A stretch of 7,307 nucleotides of DNA from Actinomycetota bacterium (GCA_028696435.1 JAQVHC010000062.1:1-7307); one strand, 5' to 3'. Shown: positions 1 through 6,371, counted from the first letter of the stretch. Notes: generated from the letters alone by a model not told the origin. A program made the numbers and translations.

Positions 1-458
1 CTGCCTTCCTCGAGATTTTTTCTGACCTCGTCGGGTGAAAGTTTTAGACATTTCCTGTCATATTTAAACGGCTTTCCTTCTTCCAGTTTTATCTTTCTTT
101 CTTTTTCGAGTTCTTCCGGATTGCAAAAACAAAAGTATGCTTTCTTATCATGAACAAGTTTTTGTGCAAATTCTTTATAAATTTCAACTCTTTGTGATTG
201 CCTGTATGGTCCGAATTTTCCTCCAACCACTGGACCTTCATCCCAGTCAAGCCCCAGCCATCTCAGTGATTCAAGAATTTGATCTATTGCATCTTCCTGG
301 TGTCTTGCAATGTCGGTATCTTCAATTCTCAATATAAATCTGCCGCCTGTTTTTTTTGCATAAAGCCAGTTAAAAAACGCAGTTCTCGCGCTTCCTATGT
401 GGAGATATCCTGTAGGACTCGGGGCAAATCTTACTCTAACTTCTTTATTATTTTCCAT
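1..458 (-). CDS. gltX: Glutamyl-tRNA synthetase, N-terminal part (cut by the window edge)
   Basis: Ligates glutamate to tRNA-Glu in the cytoplasm (class I aminoacyl-tRNA synthetase). Reading the minus strand from the ATG at 458 gives 152 codons with no stop. The start VRVRFAPSPTGYLHIGSART carries the class I HIGH-type motif as HIGS at residues 20-23. RIEDTD (44-49) and GPYRQSQR (83-90) are typical of the GluRS catalytic domain. C110-x-C112-x24-C137 matches the spacing of the zinc-site cysteines of E. coli GluRS as I remember it, with Y133 at the expected tyrosine; the position two after C137 is Lys rather than His. The KMSKS loop and anticodon-binding domain lie outside the window. No Shine-Dalgarno is visible just upstream, and the ATG at 463 is out of frame. 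The gene starts 90 bases after the penicillin-binding protein stop, same strand, with no obvious terminator between, so cotranscription is possible. GluRS versus a non-discriminating GluRS cannot be decided from this part. Confidence 0.95.
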   Translation of the reverse strand, partial: MENNKEVRVRFAPSPTGYLHIGSARTAFFNWLYAKKTGGRFILRIEDTDIARHQEDAIDQILESLRWLGLDWDEGPVVGGKFGPYRQSQRVEIYKEFAQKLVHDKKAYFCFCNPEELEKERKIKLEEGKPFKYDRKCLKLSPDEVRKNLEEG

Positions 459-548
459 GGCATAAAAATAAATAAAACTAACCAAATAACTAAATAAATA
501 AATACTTTCCGGCTTGTCTGCTTATATAAATTATTTATTATTTACTAT

Positions 549-2834
549 CTAAGGATTTACCCAGACTCTAATTTTTCTTATGGTTTCTACTGGCTGGCCC
601 CACATAGGATCCTGCCTGTGTGTGTATCCAGGGGGAACTTCAGAATATGGTTCATTTATATAGTTTATATGAGTATAACCGGCTTCTATTAATATATGGT
701 TTGCTTCATCCTTGGGCATTAAAGCTACCATTGGCATAATAGGAATATCTTCGGGACCAATCGGTACCTGTGTAGTTGGTTCCTGACCATAACGGAATTC
801 GGTCATAACAGTCTGCTCAAGTGGTGTAAATCTATTTGGAATCATTAATCCTCCTGTTTCAGGGTCTACGACTACCCGGACGTTTATTCTATCATCTTCC
901 GGTCTTTTGAAATTTTCAGCAGGAAGCTTTTTTGTAGCTTCGCTCATAAATAATTTCCAGATCATCGCAGGATGAGCGCCTCCCTGGACTCTTAAATCAT
1001 GGATGGTTGTCATTTTTATATTTGCTTCCGGATAACCCATCCATACACAGGCTGCAAGATTTGTGGTAAATCCTGTAAACCAGGCGTTTTCAGCTTGATC
1101 GGTGGTACCGGTTTTCCCGGCACAGGGCCTGTCATCAAGCCTTGCTCTGGTTCCTGTTCCTCTCTGTACAACCTGCTGCAGGATTTCTATTGCGCGATAA
1201 GCGTTAATGGGAGAGATTACCTGCATGCCTTCCATGCCTTCTTCAGGATTATTTTCAATGTCTTTAAGGATATTACCATCTTTGTCAACAATCCTAAGTA
1301 TTGCTACAGGTTCGTGCCTCTTTCCATAATCAGCAATAGTGCAGAATGCTGTACAGACTTCAAGAGGGCATACTCCTGTAGTTAGCCCTCCCAGCCCCAT
1401 TGCCGGGTATGGCTCCATGGGGGTTTCAATTCCCATGTTATTGGCAAGCTGTGCCATATGATAGGGTCCGATTTTCATGATAAGCTGTGAATACACTACA
1501 TTTACAGATTTTACAGTAGCCTCAAATATTGTCATTTCGTTTGTATCATATTGCTCATTACCATAGTTTCCAACTTCCCACCAGGGTGGGTCACTTCCTA
1601 CAATATCAAATACAACAGGGCCATTTGGATTAAATGTCATATAAGGGCTGATGCCCTGTTCGAGGGCTGAAATGAGGGCAAAAACCTTAAAAGTTGAGCC
1701 CGGCTGTCTGTGTGACTGCGTGGCAAGGTTAAATCCCATTCCTGTGTAATCTTCTTCTTTACCTCCAACCATGGCTTTTATATACCCATTAGACGGATCC
1801 ATAGCTACAAGAGCTGCCGATGGGTCTTCCGCATCCGGGAGAACTTCTTTGATTGCATTTTCTGCAGCAGTCTGCATTTCAGGGTCAAGAGTTGTATATA
1901 TTTCATATCCTCCCTTTAGCGCTTTTTCAACTCCAAATTCCTCTGTAATTTCCCCCTTAACATAATCTACAAAATAAGGAGCAAAGCCCTTTTCGACTTC
2001 TTCTACTGGCCTCTGGGTAATTATGGGTGTGTTTATTGCAGCCTCATATTCATCCTCGCTGATATAATCAAGCTCAAGCATCTTTGCCAGTACAGTATTT
2101 CTTCTTTCAAGAGCTGCCTTCTTGTCAATGTATGGTGAATATAAATAGGTTTTGAGAAGGCCGGCAAGCATTGCACATTCAGGGAGGTTAAGATATTCTA
2201 CATCTTTATTAAAATAAGCTTTTGCTGCAGCCTGGACACCATATGCACCTTCTCCGAAATAGACTGTATTAAGGTACATTTCCAGTATTTCTTCTTTTGA
2301 ATAAATTTGTTCAATCTGATATGCGAGGGCGATTTCTTTAATCTTTCTCTCATAGGATATTTCATATTTTTCTTCAGGCATATATACGTTTTTTACATAT
2401 CCCTGGGTTATTGTAGTAGCGCCCTGTTCTATTTCTCCGGACACCATATTTATTATAAATGAACGAATTATGCCCTCAACATCAAATCCCTTATGCTGAT
2501 AAAATCTCTCATCTTCAATGGCAATGACTGCATTTATAAGATTCTGTGGTATCTGCTCATATGATACGAGCACCCTGTTCTCCTCCCCGTGGTAGGTTGC
2601 GATAAGAGTACCGTCAGCAGCATATATCCTTGAAGTCAGTGCGGTTTCAGTAGGTGTAAATTCTTCAAGCCTGGGAAGATCTTCAAGGAAGGAATTCAGT
2701 GTGTTTAATGCAAAGACAATGACTCCTCCAAATGCAGCAACAAAGAAGAGATTTCCTGCAAGAATAACAGCTATTATAGCTATTATTACCTTTGATACTT
2801 TCTTTTTTTTATGTTTTTCTCTTATTTTGGACAC
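549..2834 (-). CDS. Class A penicillin-binding protein (bifunctional transglycosylase/transpeptidase) with one PASTA domain
   Basis: Polymerises lipid II into glycan strands and cross-links peptides at the outer face of the membrane (PBP1A / PonA / MrcA type). The 761 residues are full length: a basic cytoplasmic tail (1-15), a signal-anchor helix (about 17-43), a GT51 domain (about 75-250), a transpeptidase domain (about 335-630) and a PASTA-like end (about 698-761). GT51 motifs: EDERFYQH with catalytic E107, GATTITQ (138-144), and RKIKE with E167. The second Gln usual in the ITQQ motif is Gly145. Transpeptidase motifs: S380-T-F-K383 (nucleophile and base), S443-V-N445, and K574-T-G-T. All catalytic residues are present. 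The start is GTG at 2834; an in-frame TAA lies a few codons upstream and no ATG is available, so GTG is the only sensible start, although no close Shine-Dalgarno is seen. It is first in the minus-strand unit and gltX follows. The fold is certain; the exact paralogue name is not. Confidence 0.96.
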   Translation of the reverse strand: MSKIREKHKKKKVSKVIIAIIAVILAGNLFFVAAFGGVIVFALNTLNSFLEDLPRLEEFTPTETALTSRIYAADGTLIATYHGEENRVLVSYEQIPQNLINAVIAIEDERFYQHKGFDVEGIIRSFIINMVSGEIEQGATTITQGYVKNVYMPEEKYEISYERKIKEIALAYQIEQIYSKEEILEMYLNTVYFGEGAYGVQAAAKAYFNKDVEYLNLPECAMLAGLLKTYLYSPYIDKKAALERRNTVLAKMLELDYISEDEYEAAINTPIITQRPVEEVEKGFAPYFVDYVKGEITEEFGVEKALKGGYEIYTTLDPEMQTAAENAIKEVLPDAEDPSAALVAMDPSNGYIKAMVGGKEEDYTGMGFNLATQSHRQPGSTFKVFALISALEQGISPYMTFNPNGPVVFDIVGSDPPWWEVGNYGNEQYDTNEMTIFEATVKSVNVVYSQLIMKIGPYHMAQLANNMGIETPMEPYPAMGLGGLTTGVCPLEVCTAFCTIADYGKRHEPVAILRIVDKDGNILKDIENNPEEGMEGMQVISPINAYRAIEILQQVVQRGTGTRARLDDRPCAGKTGTTDQAENAWFTGFTTNLAACVWMGYPEANIKMTTIHDLRVQGGAHPAMIWKLFMSEATKKLPAENFKRPEDDRINVRVVVDPETGGLMIPNRFTPLEQTVMTEFRYGQEPTTQVPIGPEDIPIMPMVALMPKDEANHILIEAGYTHINYINEPYSEVPPGYTHRQDPMWGQPVETIRKIRVWVNP

Positions 2835-2946
2835 AGTTTTAAAAAATATTTAAATAAATATTTTCTCTTAACAATAAAAAAATGTTAATTAAATTAGTAA
2901 TATCAATGGATATTTCAAAGTAAAAATATTATCATATTTCAATTTT

Positions 2947-2975
2947 ATTATACAGAGCTTAAATTATTGTTTCTA
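2947..2975 (-). promoter_or_regulatory. Candidate sigma70-type promoter of the penicillin-binding protein gene
   Basis: On the minus strand TAGAAA (2975-2970, four of six bases matching TTGACA) is followed after exactly 17 bases by a perfect TATAAT (2952-2947). Transcription would begin near 2940 and leave a leader of about 105 bases before the GTG start. The -10 element is strong, but the DNA is so AT-rich that chance matches are expected, so this is an inference. Confidence 0.4.
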
Positions 2976-3071
2976 CAATGTTTCTGGAATAGTGAAATAA
3001 AAATAATTATATTAACTTTACCGGTCAGATATATGCTACTATTATCAGGGGGTAAATTAGGGAGTAAGTCA

Positions 3072-3129
3072 GAATAGAGCAAATGCAGGGTGGAGTATTG
3101 AAATAGAGTAAGTGCAGAGTAGAGTATAA
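3072..3129. repeat. Imperfect tandem repeat, two 29-base units
   Basis: Positions 3072-3100 and 3101-3129 are adjacent units identical at 22 of 29 positions, sharing the core pattern AATAGAG..A.TGCAG.GT.GAGTAT. A further partial match (GAGTAAGT.CAGA.TAGAG) begins at about 3063 and resembles the stretch starting near 3106, so the region looks like decayed duplication. The perfect TATAAT at 3125-3130 arises at the end of the second unit, where the first has TATTGA. It may be a binding-site array upstream of the E1 alpha gene or simple slippage debris. Confidence 0.6.
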
Positions 3130-3238
3130 TAGAAATGTATTTGCATTATATGTATAACTAACTATACCCGCACTCTAAATTCAATTTTTTTTGTATTTAT
3201 ATTATGATTAACTGAATTAACGTAGAATAAGTTTAACC

Positions 3239-3250
3239 GGAAGGAAGGAG
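3239..3250 (+). promoter_or_regulatory. Strong ribosome binding site of the E1 alpha gene
   Basis: GGAAGGAAGGAG ends four bases before the ATG at 3255. The GGAAGGA units offer overlapping anti-Shine-Dalgarno pairings. It fixes the start codon and contrasts with the missing Shine-Dalgarno of the two minus-strand genes. Confidence 0.8.
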
Positions 3251-3254
3251 TTTT

Positions 3255-4241
3255 ATGGTTGTATTATCTGATAAAGAGGCTGCGTTATCTGATAGAAAAA
3301 AGATATGGATGCTTGAAAAATTAATAGAGATAAGAAAGTTTGAAGAAAAAGCCATCCTTTTATATAGAGCTGGAAAAATATGGGGATATCTTCATCCATG
3401 CATTGGTCAGGAAGCTATTCCAGTGGGTGCCTGCTGCGCAATAAAAAAAGGTGATTATATTATTTCAAACCACAGGGGACACGGCCATTGCATTGCGGCG
3501 GGTGCTGATATCAGAAAGATGATGGCAGAGCTTTTTGGAAAATCTACCGGTTATTGCGGTGGAAGGGGTGGCTCAATGCATATTATTGATATGGAGCACG
3601 GGATACTCGGGCAAAATGGAATAGTCGGAGGTGGTATACCTTTATCAGTAGGAGCAGGTCTTTCTTGCAAGATGGATAAAAAAGGCAGTGTGACATTGTG
3701 CTTTTTTGGGGACGGGGCTTCTAATAATGGTGTATTTCATGAGGCTTTAAATATGTCTGCTTTATTCAAACTGCCTGTTATATATATCTGTGAAAATAAT
3801 ATGTATGCTATTTCAATGAGTTCAAAAGATTCAGTAGCGTGTGTTGATATCGGGAAAAGAAGCTGTGCCTACGGAATCCCAGGTCATATTATTGATGGGA
3901 GTAACCCGATAGAGGTCTACGGGGCTGTTAGTGAAGCAATGGAACTTGCGAGAGGTGGGGGTGGCCCATCACTTATTGAAGCAAAAACTTACAGGTTTTA
4001 CGGCCATCATACAAATGACCCTGCGGAATACAGAAGCAGTAAAGAAGTCGAATATTATAAATCTACAAAAGACCCGGTAGTAAATTTTAAAAGAAAATTG
4101 CTTGAAGAAAAAATAATAACCGCCGGGGGTATACAGGAGATTGAAAACAAGCTTGATAGAAAGATAGAGGAAGCAGTTACTTTTGCGATGGATAGTCCCG
4201 AACCGGAGCTTGATGAGTTTTTAAAGGAGATCAAAGAGTAG
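3255..4241 (+). CDS. Thiamine-diphosphate dehydrogenase E1 component, alpha subunit (AcoA/PdhA family)
   Basis: Alpha subunit of a heterotetrameric 2-oxo acid or acetoin dehydrogenase E1, which cleaves its substrate on thiamine diphosphate and passes the acyl group to the lipoyl arm of an E2 partner. The 328 residues match the usual length of bacterial AcoA/PdhA proteins. The cofactor/Mg motif is GDGASNNG (152-159), continued by FHEALNMS and ENN (180-182). The conserved stretch SNHRGHGH (71-78) and the glycine-rich CGGRGGSMH (101-109) are typical, as is the C-terminal loop YRFYGHHTND (246-255), which aligns with the regulatory loop of PDH E1 alpha. The start is fixed by a strong ribosome binding site. 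The beta subunit follows after 284 bases, much farther than usual for this pair. Substrate (acetoin, pyruvate, branched-chain oxo acid or other) cannot be told from the sequence, so no gene symbol is given. Confidence 0.93.
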   Translation: MVVLSDKEAALSDRKKIWMLEKLIEIRKFEEKAILLYRAGKIWGYLHPCIGQEAIPVGACCAIKKGDYIISNHRGHGHCIAAGADIRKMMAELFGKSTGYCGGRGGSMHIIDMEHGILGQNGIVGGGIPLSVGAGLSCKMDKKGSVTLCFFGDGASNNGVFHEALNMSALFKLPVIYICENNMYAISMSSKDSVACVDIGKRSCAYGIPGHIIDGSNPIEVYGAVSEAMELARGGGGPSLIEAKTYRFYGHHTNDPAEYRSSKEVEYYKSTKDPVVNFKRKLLEEKIITAGGIQEIENKLDRKIEEAVTFAMDSPEPELDEFLKEIKE

Positions 4242-4525
4242 AGTTTATTAAATATTAAAAATGTTAGTGGAGGATGTTAGTACAGGGTGCTGGCCCAAAA
4301 TTATTAATGTTAGTTAGTTTGCAGATTTATTATGTAAGCAGCTATCGCAGATTTATTAACGCAGTGCCTGTTTGCAGTTTGCGCAGGTTTAGTGGAAATG
4401 GGAATAAATAAAATGGAATATAGCGAGAATTAAAATATAAAGAAAATCGGGATAAAGAAGAAATATTTTAGAAAGTTAAAAGGAATTAAAGGGATTTTTT
4501 AAGAAGGTAAAAAGAAGGTAAGACA
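4242..4525. repeat. Intergenic gap between E1 subunits with short degenerate repeats
   Basis: 284 bases without a supported gene. GCAGATTTATTA occurs twice exactly (4321-4332 and 4347-4358, 26 bases apart), and a decayed third form GCAGGTTTAGT lies near 4383. Other short echoes are ATGTTAGT (4261 and again about 4275) and TTTGCAG (about 4318 and 4371). The 3' half (4390-4525) is purine-rich. Immediately before the beta start AAGAAGGTAA is present twice (4501-4510 and 4512-4521); the second copy supplies the Shine-Dalgarno. No terminator-like hairpin with a T run was seen, so the two subunits can still share a transcript. Confidence 0.55.
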
Positions 4526-5497
4526 ATGAGAGAAATTGAGTACAGGGAAGCTATAAAAGAAGCAATCATTGAAGAGATGGATAGTGACAGGAGGGTCTTT
4601 TTAATTGGTGAGGAAATAGGTGTTTATGGTGGTTCATTTAAGGTTTACAGGGGGCTTCTTGACAGATACGGTCCTGAGAGGGTTATAAACACACCAATTG
4701 CTGAAAATACTATAGCAGGAGCTGCGATAGGCGCTGCACTTACCGGTTATCGTCCGGTGGCCGAAATCATGGCTATTGATTTTACGACGCTGGCTATGGA
4801 CCAGATTGTAAACCACGCAGCAAAAATCCATTTTTTAAGCGGCGGCAACGTCAATGTTCCATTAGTGATAAGAACACAGGGCGGAGTGGGGAAAGGAGTT
4901 GCAGCACAGCATTCGCAGAGCCTTGAAGCATGGTTCTATCATGTTCCAGGCTTAAAGGTGGTAATGCCATCTACTCCTTATGACGCGAAAGGCCTTTTAA
5001 AAACTGCTATAAGGGATGATGGTCCTGTAATATTTATAGAGCATAAAAAGCTTTATTCTGTTAAGGGAGGAGTTCCGGAGGAAGAGTATACTATTCCTTT
5101 CGGAAAAGCTGAAGTTAAAAGGGAAGGAAATGACATTACCATTTTTGCCTATTCAAATATGATTATAAAATCACTTGAGGCTGCAGAAGAGTTATCCCGG
5201 CATGGTATAAGCTGTGAGATTGTTGACCCGAGAACGCTTGTGCCACTTGATATTAATTTACTGGTAGATTCTGTTAAAAAAACAGGAAGGCTCATTGTTG
5301 TTAGTGAAGCATGCAGCAGGGGTTCTGTTGCTTCAGATATCAGCGCCAGGGTAACAGAAAGAGCTTTTGAGTATCTAAAAGCTCCTGTAAAAATAGTAGC
5401 AGGGCTCAATACCCCTATTCCATATAATTCAACTCTTGAAAGGGCTTCAATCCCACAGGTAAATGATATTATTGAAGCTGCAAAAAAAATACTGTAA
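4526..5497 (+). CDS. Thiamine-diphosphate dehydrogenase E1 component, beta subunit (AcoB/PdhB family)
   Basis: Partner of the alpha subunit at 3255-4241; together they form an alpha2-beta2 E1 decarboxylase. The 323 residues are the normal length. The N-terminal transketolase-like pyrimidine-binding domain (about 1-180) contains GEEIGVYGGSFKV (28-40), TPIAENTIAG with the cofactor-activating E60, an FTTLAMDQIVNHAAK helix (86-100) and AQHSQSLEAW (127-136), whose H129 sits at the conserved active-site histidine. The C-terminal transketolase domain (about 200-320) has VDPRTLVPLD (233-242) and ends with NTPIPYN (295-301). The ATG is preceded by AAGAAGGTAAGACA, giving an acceptable Shine-Dalgarno. 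No lipoyl E2 or E3 gene follows; the next genes are a toxin-antitoxin pair. The family is certain, the substrate is not. Confidence 0.94.
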   Translation: MREIEYREAIKEAIIEEMDSDRRVFLIGEEIGVYGGSFKVYRGLLDRYGPERVINTPIAENTIAGAAIGAALTGYRPVAEIMAIDFTTLAMDQIVNHAAKIHFLSGGNVNVPLVIRTQGGVGKGVAAQHSQSLEAWFYHVPGLKVVMPSTPYDAKGLLKTAIRDDGPVIFIEHKKLYSVKGGVPEEEYTIPFGKAEVKREGNDITIFAYSNMIIKSLEAAEELSRHGISCEIVDPRTLVPLDINLLVDSVKKTGRLIVVSEACSRGSVASDISARVTERAFEYLKAPVKIVAGLNTPIPYNSTLERASIPQVNDIIEAAKKIL

Positions 5498-5556
5498 AAG
5501 AATCTCTGTATTTCTGAAGGTGATGCATGAAACTTTGCAAAGAATCCCTGTAAAAG
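5497..5556. repeat. Short direct repeat at the 3' end of the E1 beta gene
   Basis: AAAGAATCTCTGTA (5497-5510) recurs as AAAGAATCCCTGTA (5539-5552), 13 of 14 bases, 42 bases later. CTGTAAAAG also occurs exactly at 5492-5500, across the E1 beta stop, and at 5548-5556. A small palindrome CTTTGCAAAG (5533-5542) overlaps the second copy. It looks like a local duplication of the gene tail. No function or terminator is evident. Confidence 0.5.
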
Positions 5557-5596
5557 GCCTGTTGAAATTTCTACAAAATGATACTTATTAATTATC

Positions 5597-5624
5597 TTGA
5601 CATATTATAAGTATAATTTATACT
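5597..5624 (+). promoter_or_regulatory. Sigma70-type promoter of the toxin-antitoxin operon
   Basis: A perfect TTGACA (5597-5602) is followed after 16 bases by TATACT (5619-5624, five of six to consensus). Transcription would start near 5631, about a dozen bases before the antitoxin ATG at 5643, leaving a very short leader. It is the best promoter in the window and lies inside the palindrome at 5605-5629. Confidence 0.65.
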
Positions 5625-5629
5625 TATAA
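5605..5629. promoter_or_regulatory. Perfect 25-base palindrome, candidate operator of the toxin-antitoxin operon
   Basis: TTATAAGTATAA (5605-5616), a central T, and TTATACTTATAA (5618-5629) are exact 12-base inverted arms. The element fills most of the promoter spacer and covers the whole -10 hexamer, so a bound protein would block RNA polymerase. Ribbon-helix-helix antitoxins typically bind such dyads ahead of their own gene, alone or with the toxin. There is no T run, and the arms are nearly pure A/T with one G:C pair, so a terminator is unlikely. Confidence 0.7.
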
Positions 5630-5642
5630 CTGGTGAAGAAAT

Positions 5643-5918
5643 ATGAATTCAATAAAAATTAATATTACTATTCCAGAAGCAAATTTAAAGGAAATTGAAG
5701 AATTTTGCAGCGAAGAAGGAGTTACCAGGAGCTGGCTTATCAGGGAAGCTACTTCTACCTACATTACGGAAATAAAAGAAAAAAAGGAACTTGAAAGGAA
5801 AAGAAAAGAGATGGAATGGGCAGCAAAGGCTTCAAAAGAGCTGCGTGATAAAGGCAGCGGCTTTAAAGATGGTAAGAAGGGCGCGCAAATAATAAGAGAG
5901 TTCAGGGATAAGGAATAG
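5643..5918 (+). CDS. Ribbon-helix-helix (CopG/VapB-like) antitoxin
   Basis: Predicted DNA-binding antitoxin that neutralises the PIN toxin encoded 15 bases downstream and represses the shared promoter. It has 91 residues. The N-terminal part (about 3-45) fits a ribbon-helix-helix fold: a short strand KINITIP, helix NLKEIEEFCSEEG, then TRSWLIREATSTYITE, with the small-residue turn typical of the family. Residues 44-91 are highly charged (EIKEKKELERKRKEMEW and further Lys/Glu/Asp), as expected for a flexible tail that wraps the toxin. The ATG follows GGTGAAGAAAT, a modest Shine-Dalgarno, and lies just beyond the palindromic promoter. The assignment rests on fold pattern and gene pairing; VapB proteins are of several fold classes, so no symbol is given. 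Confidence 0.85.
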   Translation: MNSIKINITIPEANLKEIEEFCSEEGVTRSWLIREATSTYITEIKEKKELERKRKEMEWAAKASKELRDKGSGFKDGKKGAQIIREFRDKE

Positions 5919-5925
5919 GGGAGGA
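5918..5925 (+). promoter_or_regulatory. Strong ribosome binding site of the PIN toxin, overlapping the antitoxin stop
   Basis: GGGGAGGA begins at the last base of the antitoxin TAG and lies eight bases before the ATG at 5934. This ties toxin translation to termination on the antitoxin frame and confirms the toxin start. Confidence 0.75.
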
Positions 5926-5933
5926 CTCTGAAA

Positions 5934-6356
5934 ATGGATATAGTAATAGATGCATCTGTTGCATTAAAATGGTTTATTACTGAAAATGAAGATTATGTAG
6001 AGAACGCACTGGCTATACAGGATAAGAAGATATCAGAAGAGATAAAAATACTGGTGCCTGACTTTTTTTTCCTTGAGGTTTTAAATGCTCTCATTACAAA
6101 ATCAGAATTTAGTATAGAAGATATCTCAACTGCGAGGGAAGTGCTTTTTAAAATGGACCTTGAAATCAAATATCCTGATAATTCTATTCTTTCGGATTCG
6201 GCTGGAATAGCCCTTTTAGAAGGTCTTACAATATATGACTCATTGTATATTGCTGTAGCGAAGTCCAGCAATGCTATTTTTTATACAGAAGATAAAAAAA
6301 TTCTCTCAAGCAGTAAAAATTATCCTTTTATAACAAGTATAAAGGATTTTGTGTAG
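5934..6356 (+). CDS. vapC: VapC-type PIN-domain toxin ribonuclease
   Basis: Predicted Mg-dependent endoribonuclease of a type II toxin-antitoxin pair; relatives cut tRNA or rRNA and stop translation. The 140 residues form a single PIN domain with the acidic pocket intact: D6 in VIDASVALKWF, E48 in FFFLEVLNAL, D102 in TIYDSLYIAVA, and D120 (beside E119) in YTEDKKIL. The DASVALKWF opening is common among VapC proteins. All four canonical acidic positions and the full length suggest a working toxin. It is 15 bases downstream of the antitoxin on the same strand, with a strong ribosome binding site, and is probably expressed only from the promoter at 5597-5624. By eye its codon use is somewhat AT-richer than the E1 genes, in keeping with, but not proving, acquisition by transfer. 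The RNA target cannot be predicted. Confidence 0.92.
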   Translation: MDIVIDASVALKWFITENEDYVENALAIQDKKISEEIKILVPDFFFLEVLNALITKSEFSIEDISTAREVLFKMDLEIKYPDNSILSDSAGIALLEGLTIYDSLYIAVAKSSNAIFYTEDKKILSSSKNYPFITSIKDFV

Positions 6357-6371
6357 TTTAGATTTACTCAA

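Larger units (their letters stand above)
2835..3254. other. Divergent intergenic region, non-coding
   Basis: 420 very AT-rich bases separate two divergently transcribed genes, so it should hold both promoters. I see no convincing reading frame or RNA gene. The penicillin-binding protein side has a good minus-strand promoter candidate at 2947-2975. On the E1 alpha side the candidates are weaker: a perfect TATAAT at 3125-3130 whose nearest TTGAAA (3098-3103) is 21 bases away, which is too far, and TTGCAT (3141-3146) with TATACC (3163-3168) 16 bases apart. An imperfect tandem repeat lies at 3072-3129. No known riboswitch fold was recognised by eye. Confidence 0.7.

Noticed and set aside
137..497. 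Two overlapping plus-strand open frames opposite gltX
   Set aside because: They are antisense to the clear GluRS catalytic domain and show no protein-family signal.
999..1385. 128-residue plus-strand open frame
   Set aside because: It lies entirely antisense within the transpeptidase part of the penicillin-binding protein gene and has no recognisable domain or ribosome binding site.
2835..3254. tRNA, small RNA or riboswitch in the divergent region
   Set aside because: No cloverleaf, CCA end or familiar riboswitch core could be recognised by eye; the region is mainly A/T-rich.
4242..4525. CRISPR-like array in the E1 gap
   Set aside because: The repeats are only 12 bases, spacing is irregular, and there are just two exact copies.
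5149..5409. Minus-strand frame opposite the E1 beta C-terminus
   Set aside because: The plus strand carries a well-conserved transketolase C-terminal domain; the opposite frame is a compositional shadow.
5605..5629. The palindrome as an intrinsic terminator of the E1 beta gene
   Set aside because: The stem is almost all A/T, there is no T run, and it coincides with a strong promoter.
5993..6271. Minus-strand frame opposite the PIN toxin
   Set aside because: Antisense to all PIN motifs, with no domain signal.
6335..6342. AAGTATAA at the toxin gene end as a second operator half-site
   Set aside because: Eight A/T-rich bases with no inverted partner; expected by chance in this DNA.
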